In this document: positions 1-7,448 of the stretch, piece after piece
Layout of the letters: every line of letters starts with the position of its first letter
Position numbering within the stretch: position 1 is the first letter of the stretch
Source of the DNA: [Borrelia] tanukii
GTDB taxonomy: Bacteria > Spirochaetota > Spirochaetia > Borreliales > Borreliaceae
Assembly (NCBI RefSeq): GCF_030436345.1
Contig: NZ_CP124038.1
Span: 248,001-312,000, forward strand
Length of the DNA: 64,000 nt
Direction: 5' to 3'
The notes under the pieces: model-generated
What the model was told of the DNA's origin: nothing
Database searches by the model: none
The model's input: only the letters and a program-made list of their open reading frames with translations
Made by a program: the position numbers and the translations under genes

Positions 1-985
1 ATTCGATGATGCTAGAATGGCAATAACATTATTAAGAACTTTTACCGAAAAAGGGGGCATTGCCCTTAACTACACAGAGCTTAAAAAATTCAACAAGGAA
101 AACGGAAAACTTTCGGGGGTCATTATACAAAACAAATTGTCAAAAGAACAAATTTCATTGAAAAGCAAATGCATAATAAACGCAACAGGAATATTTTCAG
201 ATGAAATAAGAAGATTAGATGATGAAAAAGCTTTAAACATTATCAAACCTTCTCAAGGTAGCCATTTAATAGTCAAAAAAGACAAATTCCCCAAAAATCA
301 TGCAATATTAATGCCTAAAACTAGTGATAATAGAATTTTATTCGCTATTCCTTGGTATGATAGTGTTGTTTGCGGAAGTACCGACATTCCAATAAAAGAA
401 ATAGAAGAAGAACCTAAAAGATTTGATGAAGAGATTGACTTTATAATAAATAATTTAAACAACTATTTAAATATTAAGATAGAAAAATCAGATATAAAAA
501 GTGTATATACTGGAATAAGACCATTAATAATGGATCCAAAAGCTGAAGGCAACACTTCAAAAATTTCAAGAAATGAAAAAATATTTATATCAGATTCAAA
601 TCTTATTACAATAGCGGGGGGAAAATATACTACATATAGAAAAATGGCAGAAAAAACCTTGCTCAAGGCCATAGAAAAAAATTTAATACCAAATTATACA
701 TCAACCACAGAAAATTTAAAGTTACACGGGTATCTTAAAAAAGAAGAAGCAATAAAAATTCCTGAACCTTTTAGAGCTTATGGTAGTGACTTTGAAATTC
801 TAAAAAATATGGAAGGTTTTGACAAAAAAATACACGAAAATTTGGATTTAAATGAAGCTCAAATAGCTTTTTCAATTGAATTTGAGCAAGCCAAAACTAT
901 TGACGATGTTTTAGCTAGAAGAACAAGGTCGTTACTTTTAAATCCTCAAGCTACAATTGAAGCTGCTCAAGAGTTGCTGAAATAA
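1..985 (+). CDS. glpD: Glycerol-3-phosphate dehydrogenase, C-terminal part (5' truncated by window, 3' frameshifted)
   Basis: FAD-dependent membrane-associated enzyme that oxidises glycerol 3-phosphate to dihydroxyacetone phosphate. The gene enters from the left edge; the frame is open from base 2 and the first residues read FDDARMAITLL, a conserved GlpD stretch. Later family landmarks are GSTDIP and the FAD-domain motif GGKYTTYR. The reading frame stops at 983-985 after QELLK. The bases that follow, read one base back, encode a continuation typical of GlpD C-termini, so the protein seems to lose about 31 residues through loss of one A in an A-run at 980-982. B31 counterpart BB0243, in the glpF-glpK-glpD glycerol operon. 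Identity is firm; whether the truncation is real or a sequencing error is open. Confidence 0.93.
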   Translation, partial: FDDARMAITLLRTFTEKGGIALNYTELKKFNKENGKLSGVIIQNKLSKEQISLKSKCIINATGIFSDEIRRLDDEKALNIIKPSQGSHLIVKKDKFPKNHAILMPKTSDNRILFAIPWYDSVVCGSTDIPIKEIEEEPKRFDEEIDFIINNLNNYLNIKIEKSDIKSVYTGIRPLIMDPKAEGNTSKISRNEKIFISDSNLITIAGGKYTTYRKMAEKTLLKAIEKNLIPNYTSTTENLKLHGYLKKEEAIKIPEPFRAYGSDFEILKNMEGFDKKIHENLDLNEAQIAFSIEFEQAKTIDDVLARRTRSLLLNPQATIEAAQELLK

Positions 986-1077
986 TGATGAAAAAATTAA
1001 ATAAATCTGAAGAGTGGAAAAATGAACAAATAAAAAACTTTTTAGAGATAAGTAAAAAATATTTAATTGAAAATTAA
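982..1077 (+). pseudogene. glpD: Out-of-frame C-terminal segment of glpD
   Basis: Reading from 982 gives I-M-M-K-K-L-N-K and on to IEN, with a stop at 1075-1077. The pattern of an Met-Lys-rich turn, a Trp-containing charged helix and a Tyr-Leu end resembles the normal GlpD C-terminus, directly continuing QELLK of the upstream frame. There is no Shine-Dalgarno sequence for independent translation. AAAT at the junction is not a classic slippery heptamer, so programmed frameshifting is unlikely. Confidence 0.7.
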
Positions 1078-1098
1078 TTTAATAATATTTACCATTAA

Positions 1099-1125
1099 AA
1101 AAGGGATTGTTAAACAATCCCTTTT
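1099..1125. terminator. Bidirectional hairpin terminator between glpD and the convergent YaaR gene
   Basis: A perfect inverted repeat with 13-base arms, AAAAGGGATTGTT and its complement, sits around one central base. It is flanked by A-runs on the left and T-runs on the right, so it can act in both directions. It lies in the 86-base gap between two convergent genes. Confidence 0.85.
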
Positions 1126-1163
1126 AATTTAAAGCTTAAACATTTTAAAGGTCTTAAACCTAA

Positions 1164-1658
1164 TCACATTAGTAAATTTACAAGCAAACCTTGAATCTCT
1201 TCAATGCTATCTAACAGTTTAATCTGAGTCATTTGATTTTGTAAAACAGAATAAGCAAGTTTGTCCAATTTGTCGTTAATAATCTTAATAATTCTATACT
1301 TGGGCCGCTTAGGATCTCCCAAGCGGCCTCCTTTCTGCTCTTTCAAACAAACAGAAGATGATATAATAATGGATATAAACTCTGAAATAACTTTTTTGTA
1401 AAAAATCACATTTTGCCTGGAAGGTTCGCTCAAAAGTCTCTCGCCAATCTCGTTAATTCCATCTAACATATTTTTAATCAAATCAAGATTAAATTCACCA
1501 TTTTCAAGCAAAATAAAATGCTTATCCTCTTTAACACTTTCAATCTGAAACACCGAAGAAAAAACATTGCCTTTATCAGAAAATACTTTTTTGCCACCTT
1601 TTTTATAATCTTTTGAATTAAGATTTAATGCTCCAGCAATCAAATTATTTACTTTCAT
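1164..1658 (-). CDS. YaaR/DUF327-family protein
   Basis: Soluble protein of 164 residues with no signal or membrane segment. The C-terminal two thirds matches my memory of the YaaR (DUF327) family: an ERLSEPS-type helix, a Lys-Glu-Gln-Lys-Gly-Gly turn, a Pro-Lys-Tyr-Arg-Ile-Ile stretch, and an ending Ile-Gln-Gly-Leu-Leu-Val-Asn-Leu. The function of the family is not known. The ATG lies inside the end of the upstream bactofilin gene (14-base overlap), so the two are probably translationally coupled. B31 counterpart BB0244. The family call is by eye and a profile search would settle it. Confidence 0.8.
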   Translation of the reverse strand: MKVNNLIAGALNLNSKDYKKGGKKVFSDKGNVFSSVFQIESVKEDKHFILLENGEFNLDLIKNMLDGINEIGERLLSEPSRQNVIFYKKVISEFISIIISSSVCLKEQKGGRLGDPKRPKYRIIKIINDKLDKLAYSVLQNQMTQIKLLDSIEEIQGLLVNLLM

Positions 1659-2199
1659 CTATTTTACTCATAACACTTGAAAAACATTTATCATCTTCAC
1701 CTTCTAAAGGTTGAAAAGATTTTTTTTCTTCTTGATACTCCTTATTGATTTCAATTAAAAGATCTTCATTAACCTTATAAGAACCGGTATAAAAAAATGT
1801 ATTTCTTTCGGGGGTTCTAAGATACTCAGCACCAATATCCATATACCCATCAATAATAGCGCCCTCTTCAACTTCAATCGACTTACAAGAAATATTCCCA
1901 ATAACACACCCCGATGCAAATATTTTAATTTTGCTTTTAGCATAAATATTGCCCACAACCATTCCAGAAATAACAAGCTCGTTAGCATCAATACTAGACT
2001 TAACCCTACCACTCTCTCCAATAATTACTCTTTTAGTAGAACTAATAGTGCCCATAAAATCGCCATCAAGTCGAATAAAATTATTTGAAACTAAGTCTCC
2101 TTTAAAAAAATCACCAACACCCACTATTGTTTTTATTTCATCAAAAATAAACAAAGACGGTGATTTTCTTTCTTTTTTCGCAGTCAAAAAATTTAACAT
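1645..2199 (-). CDS. Bactofilin-family cytoskeletal protein
   Basis: Protein of 184 residues. Residues of about 25 to 125 form a run of short hydrophobic beta-repeats (for example VVGNIYAKSKIKIFASG followed by a VIGNISCKSIEVEEG-type repeat) typical of the right-handed beta-helix of bactofilins, which polymerise into filaments without nucleotide. The tail is acidic and likely disordered. It directly follows a membrane M23 peptidase gene and overlaps the YaaR gene. Bactofilins in Helicobacter, Caulobacter and relatives position wall enzymes to set cell shape, so a similar job is inferred here. B31 counterpart BB0245. Confidence 0.87.
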   Translation of the reverse strand: MLNFLTAKKERKSPSLFIFDEIKTIVGVGDFFKGDLVSNNFIRLDGDFMGTISSTKRVIIGESGRVKSSIDANELVISGMVVGNIYAKSKIKIFASGCVIGNISCKSIEVEEGAIIDGYMDIGAEYLRTPERNTFFYTGSYKVNEDLLIEINKEYQEEKKSFQPLEGEDDKCFSSVMSKIDESK

Positions 2200-3225
2200 C
2201 TATTTTGAAGCTCCTGTTGCTAAATTCAAATACATATCAGGATTAATAACTTGAGAACCTACACGAACCTCATAATGAACATGTGGGCCTGTTGCATAAC
2301 CTGTTTGCCCCATAAATCCAATTATTTGCCCCTTTTTAACATAAGACCCTTTAGAAGTGTTAAGACGCGACATATGTGCATAAAGAGTTGCAAGTCCATA
2401 CTTATGTTTAATTTGAACAAAATTGCCATAGCCTGCTGATTGATAACTTGCCCTAACAACCTCCCCATCAGCAGTTGCAACAATAGGAGTTCCAATTCTA
2501 ACACCCCCAAGATCTATACCTTTGTGAATGTACCACTGCCTAGTAAAAGGTTCAATAGCAGGACCAAAATGCAAAGTAACAATTCCAGATCCCCCCGCAA
2601 GAGGCCATAAAGAAGGAATATCATTTAAAAGCTTATCTTGAGCGTGCAAGACCTTAACTATGCTTTTAAGAGGAGGAATTGAACTTTCTATTTTGCTTTT
2701 AATATTTTTAAGATCGCTAAGCTCTTTTATTGAATTGGCTTCTAAAATTTGCAAATCAATAAAATCAGAAAGATCTCCATCTAGTTTGTTTTTATTTAAA
2801 TCAACACCATTAGGATTAATTTTCAAAGAGGTTTTAAGCTCATCTAAAATTTTGGAAAAATTTTTTGCAACAGAATTAATTTCCACAACTGTATTTCTAA
2901 AATCTTCAATCTCAGATTCTGCTAAAGAGTAATTTTTCTCTGTAGATTTCACAATTGATGAGAGAGTAACATAATTGACAGCAAGCAAAACAAACCCTAT
3001 AAAACCGCCTAAAAAAAAAGTAGAAAAGAAAAATAAAGTCAAAAAAGAAATTTTAATATTTTTTACATTCCCTTTAACATGAGGAATGATCATAAAGCTA
3101 ATATTTTGCTTAAAAAAAGAACGTATAACTTTAAGGGCTATAAACAAAGAATTATAAATAACCAAAAAAAACTTTAGAATTCCTTTGAAACCCAAAATAA
3201 TTTTAAATTTAATTCTTTTCTTCAT
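2200..3225 (-). CDS. Membrane-anchored M23 (LytM) family metallopeptidase
   Basis: Putative peptidoglycan endopeptidase. The ATG at 3225 (MKKRIKFK, 341 residues) is chosen because AAGG lies about 5 bases upstream; a TTG 15 bases further up is in frame but has no site. A basic N-terminus leads to a transmembrane segment near residues 47-70, then a helical, probably coiled-coil region, and a C-terminal LytM domain. Zinc-ligand motifs are intact: HKGID (His, Asp) and HVHYE (His-x-His). The active domain should lie in the periplasm. It heads a three-gene unit with bactofilin and YaaR genes, fitting localised wall cutting. B31 counterpart BB0246. Confidence 0.92.
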   Translation of the reverse strand: MKKRIKFKIILGFKGILKFFLVIYNSLFIALKVIRSFFKQNISFMIIPHVKGNVKNIKISFLTLFFFSTFFLGGFIGFVLLAVNYVTLSSIVKSTEKNYSLAESEIEDFRNTVVEINSVAKNFSKILDELKTSLKINPNGVDLNKNKLDGDLSDFIDLQILEANSIKELSDLKNIKSKIESSIPPLKSIVKVLHAQDKLLNDIPSLWPLAGGSGIVTLHFGPAIEPFTRQWYIHKGIDLGGVRIGTPIVATADGEVVRASYQSAGYGNFVQIKHKYGLATLYAHMSRLNTSKGSYVKKGQIIGFMGQTGYATGPHVHYEVRVGSQVINPDMYLNLATGASK

Positions 3226-3410
3226 AACAAACCTTACCAAAAATTACCACGCTCAAACAAAAAAATTAAAAATTAATTTTAATATTTTAGACAAAAATCC
3301 AAATTTTTCGATAAAAACCTGGTACAAAAATACTCAACAAATTCACATAATTAAAGAAAATAATACTTAAAGCCAATGTAATTATACAATTAAAACCACA
3401 AATACTTTAT

Positions 3411-3416
3411 TATTAT
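3411..3416 (+). promoter_or_regulatory. Possible -10 box immediately upstream of rdgB
   Basis: TATTAT lies only 4 bases before the rdgB ATG, inside an AT-only stretch, and no Shine-Dalgarno sequence is visible. If used, transcription would begin at or next to the start codon. An alternative -10 (TATACAAT) lies near 3383. No good -35 is visible for either, so this is tentative. Confidence 0.3.
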
Positions 3417-3420
3417 ATAA

Positions 3421-4032
3421 ATGAAAACGCTATTTTTTGCAACAACAAATGAAAATAAAATAAATGAAGTAAAAAATATATTAGATATACCTAATTTAAA
3501 CTTAATAGTCCCTCAAAATTTTAACATAAAAGAAACAGGAAAAACATTTAAAGAAAACTCTTTAATTAAAGCAAAAGCGCTGTTTGAAATTTTAAATAAA
3601 AATCAAAATGTTTTTGGGGAAGATTCTGGATTGTGCATCGAAGCACTAAACTTGGAACCTGGAATTTACTCTAAAAGATATGACATTTATAAGCTATGTA
3701 AAAAATTAAACACTAATGAAAAAAATCAACTTATTTTAGACTTAATGAAAAATGAAAAAAACAGAAACGCATATTTTATATGCAACATAAGTTATATCTC
3801 AAAAAATAGCCAAATATTAAATTTTGAAGGAATTCTTAAGGGAAAAATTGCATTAAGTTTAAATGATAATAAAAACTATGGATTTGGTTATGATTCAATA
3901 TTTTTAACTAAAAATAATAAAAAGCTTAGCGATCTAAAACTTGAAGAAAAAAACAAAATATCCCATCGAGGAATAGCATTTTTAAAATTTAAAAAATTTT
4001 TATTAGAATCTTTATTCAACAGTCAAACTTAA
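3421..4032 (+). CDS. rdgB: RdgB/HAM1-family non-canonical purine NTP pyrophosphatase
   Basis: House-cleaning enzyme that hydrolyses dITP, ITP and XTP to monophosphates so that damaged purines stay out of DNA. The protein has 203 residues, normal for the family. The N-terminus [18 protein letters not shown] carries the substrate loop (T/S-x-N-x-x-K), the middle carries the GEDSGL motif with the conserved acidic residue, and the C-terminus carries the SHRG motif. The ATG at 3421 is the only sensible start although no ribosome-binding site precedes it. It is transcribed divergently from the M23 gene. B31 counterpart BB0247. Confidence 0.93.
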   Translation: MKTLFFATTNENKINEVKNILDIPNLNLIVPQNFNIKETGKTFKENSLIKAKALFEILNKNQNVFGEDSGLCIEALNLEPGIYSKRYDIYKLCKKLNTNEKNQLILDLMKNEKNRNAYFICNISYISKNSQILNFEGILKGKIALSLNDNKNYGFGYDSIFLTKNNKKLSDLKLEEKNKISHRGIAFLKFKKFLLESLFNSQT

Positions 4033-4034
4033 AA

Positions 4035-4078
4035 GCTTTTTATATATAAAGTTTAGACTTTATTGTAAAATAAAAAGC
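4035..4078. terminator. Nested inverted repeat after rdgB, possible terminator
   Basis: Outer arms GCTTTTTAT (4035-4043) and ATAAAAAGC (4070-4078) enclose a second perfect hairpin, ATAAAGT-TTAG-ACTTTAT (4046-4063). It lies just after the rdgB stop and 67 bases before pepF. The stem is AT-rich and there is no clean U-tract, so it may end rdgB transcription or only mark the intergenic region. Confidence 0.45.
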
Positions 4079-4145
4079 ATAATGTTTGTAAAATTTCAAT
4101 GTACTATTTCTTTCCAAATAATGAAAAAAGGAAAAGGAGAATCTA

Positions 4146-5918
4146 GTGATAAATAGAAATGAAATCAATGAGAACGATAAATGGGATTTATCTTTTCTAT
4201 TTGAAAATGAAGAAGAATATGCAAAAGCAATCAATGCTATTGAAATCAAAACTAAAGAATTTAACAAATATGAAAAATTGGAATTAAATTTTGCCTTGTT
4301 TAAAGAAACTTTAAACAAATACTATGAAATTATGGAAGATTTAGAGAAAGTCTCTTACTATGCAATGCTTAAATTAGAAACAGATGTAACCAACAAGAAT
4401 TCAAATAAAATATATTCTACGTGCGTCAATTTAACTACAAAAGTATCTAATACTACCTCATTCTTCATGCCCAAAATACTAAAAACAGATGCAAAAAAAA
4501 TTCAAGCCTGGATAAATGCACCAGAGCTTGAGGAGAAAAAAATTGCAATTGAAAAAATACTAAGAGAAAAAAACCATATTTTAACCGAACAAGAAGAAGA
4601 AATACTTGCTAACTACACCCCTCTTTACTCATCTTATCAAAACATATTCTCAGCATTAACAAATGCTGATATGGAATTCGGAGAAATTAATGGACAACCT
4701 TTAACCAATTCTACCTACATACTATTTTTACAAAATGAAGATCAAAAAATACGAAAAGAAGCTTTTTTGAAATTTTATCAAAAATACAAAAACAACGAAA
4801 ATACACTTGCTAATCTTATTATTTCAGACCTTAAAAAAAATCACTTCATTGCAAAGACAAGAAAGTTTCAAAACACTTTTTCAATGCAACTCTTTTCAAA
4901 TAATATTGACAAAAAAGTTTATACAAATTTAATCGAAACTGTCAATGAAAATTTATCTGCGCTTAATGACTATTATGAATTTAGAAAAAAAGTTTTAAAT
5001 CAAGAAAATTTATATCACTACGATGTTTACGTACCATTAACAAAAGGAATAACATTTAAAAATTCGTTCGAAGAAGCTTGTGAAAAAATATTAAAATCTT
5101 TAGAGATATTGGGAAATGAATATACAGAAATTTTAAGAAACGGGCTTTTAAAAGAAAGATGGGTTGATAAATACGAGAATGCCGGAAAAAGATCGGGGGC
5201 TTTTAGCGCTGGATCATACAATGGAAAACCTTATATACTTCTTAATTACAAAGACGAATCAATAAGAGATGTGTTTACGCTTGCACACGAAGCGGGACAT
5301 TCAATGCACTCTTACTTTAGCATAAAAAACAACCCATTTCCACACTATAATTATTCCATTTTTGAAGCAGAAATAGCATCAATAATTAACGAACAAATAT
5401 TAGCAGAGTATTTACTTAAAACCGAAATCGATACTAACAAAATAAAATATATAAAACTCACACAAATTGACGACATGATCTCAACATTCTTCCGACAAAC
5501 AATGTTTGCTGAATTTGAGTACATTATTCATGAAATGATTAGCAAAGAAGAGCCTGTAGTAAAAGAAACACTAACAGAAACTTATATGAATTTGTTAAAA
5601 AAATACTTTGGACCTAGTCTAAAATTTGATGAATTAAGTTCACTTGAATGCTTTAGAATTCCTCACTTTTATTCACCCTTTTATGTATATCAGTATGCAA
5701 CAGGCATTGCAGCCGCACTATCAATATATAAAGACATTAAAGAAAATAAAAAAGATGCAGTAGAAAATTATCTAAAATTTTTAAAAACAGGTGGTTCTAA
5801 ATATCCATTAGATTCTTTAAATATTACCGGAGTAGATTTAACAAAAAAAGAAACAATAGAAAATACCATTAACATTTTTAAATATAGGCTTGAAGAGATA
5901 AAGAAAATATTCCAATAA
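4146..5918 (+). CDS. pepF: Oligoendopeptidase F (M3 family zinc peptidase)
   Basis: Cytoplasmic peptidase that degrades short peptides. The protein has 590 residues, the usual length for PepF. The zinc motif HEAGH sits near residue 381 in the context LAHEAGHSMHSYF, followed by the downstream acidic ligand in IFEAEIASIINE. No signal peptide is present. The start is GTG at 4146, with AGGAGA about 5 bases upstream. pepF is followed after 13 bases by pcs, which has its own strong ribosome-binding site, so the two are likely co-transcribed. B31 counterpart BB0248; peptide use fits an amino-acid auxotroph, which is an inference from the biology of the genus. Confidence 0.96.
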   Translation: MINRNEINENDKWDLSFLFENEEEYAKAINAIEIKTKEFNKYEKLELNFALFKETLNKYYEIMEDLEKVSYYAMLKLETDVTNKNSNKIYSTCVNLTTKVSNTTSFFMPKILKTDAKKIQAWINAPELEEKKIAIEKILREKNHILTEQEEEILANYTPLYSSYQNIFSALTNADMEFGEINGQPLTNSTYILFLQNEDQKIRKEAFLKFYQKYKNNENTLANLIISDLKKNHFIAKTRKFQNTFSMQLFSNNIDKKVYTNLIETVNENLSALNDYYEFRKKVLNQENLYHYDVYVPLTKGITFKNSFEEACEKILKSLEILGNEYTEILRNGLLKERWVDKYENAGKRSGAFSAGSYNGKPYILLNYKDESIRDVFTLAHEAGHSMHSYFSIKNNPFPHYNYSIFEAEIASIINEQILAEYLLKTEIDTNKIKYIKLTQIDDMISTFFRQTMFAEFEYIIHEMISKEEPVVKETLTETYMNLLKKYFGPSLKFDELSSLECFRIPHFYSPFYVYQYATGIAAALSIYKDIKENKKDAVENYLKFLKTGGSKYPLDSLNITGVDLTKKETIENTINIFKYRLEEIKKIFQ

Positions 5919-5931
5919 AAGGAGATTTACT

Positions 5932-6636
5932 GTGAAAAATATCAATTTGATTTTAGCTTGGCTTGTGCATATTTTTACAGCATCTGGCTTGATTGTAGGA
6001 CTTTACTCAATAATTTCAATTATAAATGGCAACTATTCTCTTCTTCTAAAGTTAATAATAATAGGACTTATAATAGATGGAATTGATGGAACTATGGCAA
6101 GAAAGCTTAGGGTAAAAGAATTAATACCTGAGATTGATGGAACTTTACTTGATAATATTACAGATTACATAAACTACACATTCATACCCGTTATATTTTT
6201 TTATTTAGGAGAATTTATTGAGGGAAAATACAAAGTCGCCATTTGCATTGGAATCTTGCTCTCATCGGCATACCAATTCTCAAGAACAGATGCAAAAACA
6301 AATGATGACTACTTTAGAGGATTTCCTTCTTTATGGAATGTATTTGTAATATTAAACATAATCTTTAAAATAGAACAAATAACAAATCTTATTATGATAT
6401 CAATATGCATTATAATAAGCTTTATTCCAATAAAATTTATTTATCCATCAAAAACTAAAGAACTAAGGGAAATCACCATACCAATAACAATAATAAGTTG
6501 TCTAATATTTGTTGTATCAATATTTTTAGAGTTATCCGAAACAGCATTGAAAATATCAAAAACGATTCTCATCATTTACTTTGCATATTTAACTTTAGCA
6601 AGCATATATTTAACCTATAAAACAAGAAATAGATGA
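5932..6636 (+). CDS. pcs: Phosphatidylcholine synthase (CDP-alcohol phosphatidyltransferase family)
   Basis: Integral membrane enzyme expected to join CDP-diacylglycerol and choline to give phosphatidylcholine, a known lipid of Lyme Borrelia. The 234-residue protein has about seven to eight hydrophobic segments. The catalytic signature of the family is visible near residues 51-80: Asp-Gly-x-x-Ala-Arg, then Gly, then two Asp spaced by three (DGTMAR ... DGTLLDNITD). GTG start at 5932 with AAAAGGAG 7 bases upstream. It overlaps dedA by four bases (ATGA). B31 counterpart BB0249. Choline rather than serine or glycerol phosphate as acceptor is known for the spirochete family, not shown by the motif alone. 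Confidence 0.92.
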   Translation: MKNINLILAWLVHIFTASGLIVGLYSIISIINGNYSLLLKLIIIGLIIDGIDGTMARKLRVKELIPEIDGTLLDNITDYINYTFIPVIFFYLGEFIEGKYKVAICIGILLSSAYQFSRTDAKTNDDYFRGFPSLWNVFVILNIIFKIEQITNLIMISICIIISFIPIKFIYPSKTKELREITIPITIISCLIFVVSIFLELSETALKISKTILIIYFAYLTLASIYLTYKTRNR

Positions 6637-7247
6637 CAACAATGTATATAAACAAAATAATAGAATCCATTGATTCAAACATAGCTTATTCCCCAATAGT
6701 ATTTTTTTCTTTGCTAATTTTAGCAGGGCTTAATGTTCCCATTTCTGAAGATGCAATAGTATTAATGGGTGGAATTCTATCTAGTCGAAAAAATGAATAC
6801 ACTATATTAATATTTTTAGGAATTTTTTGGGGAGCGTATCTTGGAGACATAATATCTTTTTACATTGGAAAATTAATGGGAAATAAATTGTTTAAAAATA
6901 AAAAAGTCAATAACCTGCTTGACAAAATAAATTACTATTACGGTCAATACGGGGTATTAACTTTATTTATAGGAAGGTTTATACCCTTTGGAGTTAGAAA
7001 TGCAATATTTATATCAGCAGGAATGGGAAATATGAAATCCAATCTATTTATTGTTTCTGACTTTTTTGCAACTTTACTCTCAACAATAGTTTACTTTACT
7101 CTAAGCTTTAAACTAGGACAATCATTTGAAATAATATTTTCAAAAATAAAAATAATTATATTTACAATATTTATTACCGTAATCGCAACAACAATAATAA
7201 TTTGCGTAATTAAAAAAAATAAAAAAGTTGACAAAAATTTAAAATAA
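6633..7247 (+). CDS. dedA: DedA-family membrane protein
   Basis: Protein of 204 residues with about five membrane segments. DedA/SNARE-associated motifs are clear: NVPISEDAIVLMGG near the N-terminus, GDIISFYIGK in the middle, and the arginine-bearing GRFIPFGVRN loop. The family is linked to undecaprenyl-phosphate or phospholipid flipping and membrane potential. In B. burgdorferi the single dedA (BB0250) is reported as essential for growth and division. The ATG overlaps the pcs stop, indicating coupled translation of two membrane-lipid genes. Its last codons carry the -35 box of the tRNA-Leu promoter. Confidence 0.95.
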   Translation: MTTMYINKIIESIDSNIAYSPIVFFSLLILAGLNVPISEDAIVLMGGILSSRKNEYTILIFLGIFWGAYLGDIISFYIGKLMGNKLFKNKKVNNLLDKINYYYGQYGVLTLFIGRFIPFGVRNAIFISAGMGNMKSNLFIVSDFFATLLSTIVYFTLSFKLGQSFEIIFSKIKIIIFTIFITVIATTIIICVIKKNKKVDKNLK

Positions 7248-7257
7248 AAAATATAAT
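7228..7257 (+). promoter_or_regulatory. Consensus sigma-70 promoter for tRNA-Leu
   Basis: A perfect -35 (TTGACA, 7228-7233) and perfect -10 (TATAAT, 7252-7257) are separated by 18 bases. The predicted start near 7264 is only a few bases before the tRNA. The -35 is formed by the Val-Asp-Lys codons at the end of dedA. Confidence 0.85.
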
Positions 7258-7267
7258 GGTTAGTAAT

Positions 7268-7351
7268 GCTGTGGTGGTGGAAATGGTAGACACGCTAGCT
7301 TGAGGGGCTAGTGGGCGTAAGCCCGTGCTGGTTCAAGTCCAGTTCACAGCA
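7268..7351 (+). tRNA. tRNA-Leu (anticodon GAG)
   Basis: Class II tRNA of 84 bases drawn by hand. The acceptor stem pairs GCTGTGG (7268-7274) with TCACAGC, ending in discriminator A at 7351. The anticodon stem CTAGC/GCTAG (7295-7299 and 7307-7311) holds the loop TTGAGGG with anticodon GAG at 7302-7304, reading CUC and CUU. A long variable arm (GGGC ... GCCC) and the T-arm loop GTTCAAGTC follow. The CCA end is not encoded (TCA follows), so it must be added. The cognate leucyl-tRNA synthetase gene starts 97 bases downstream. Confidence 0.96.
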
Positions 7352-7448
7352 TCAAAATTGTTAGTAGCTTATTAAATGAAATTAACAACAATGTGATCTA
7401 AAAGTGTACTAGAAAATAAATTTTGTAGATTAATTTTCAAGAGGACAA

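Noticed and set aside
980..988. Programmed -1 frameshift in glpD
   Set aside because: The junction lacks an X-XXY-YYZ slippery heptamer and no stimulatory structure directly follows; the hairpin at 1099 is too far away.
1949..2254. 101-codon plus-strand ORF opposite the bactofilin gene
   Set aside because: Antisense to clear bactofilin and M23 codons, no family similarity, no Shine-Dalgarno sequence.
7352..7448. T-box or other leucine-sensing leader before leuS
   Set aside because: No T-box bulge sequence (TGGN) with specifier layout is visible, and the gap is too short.
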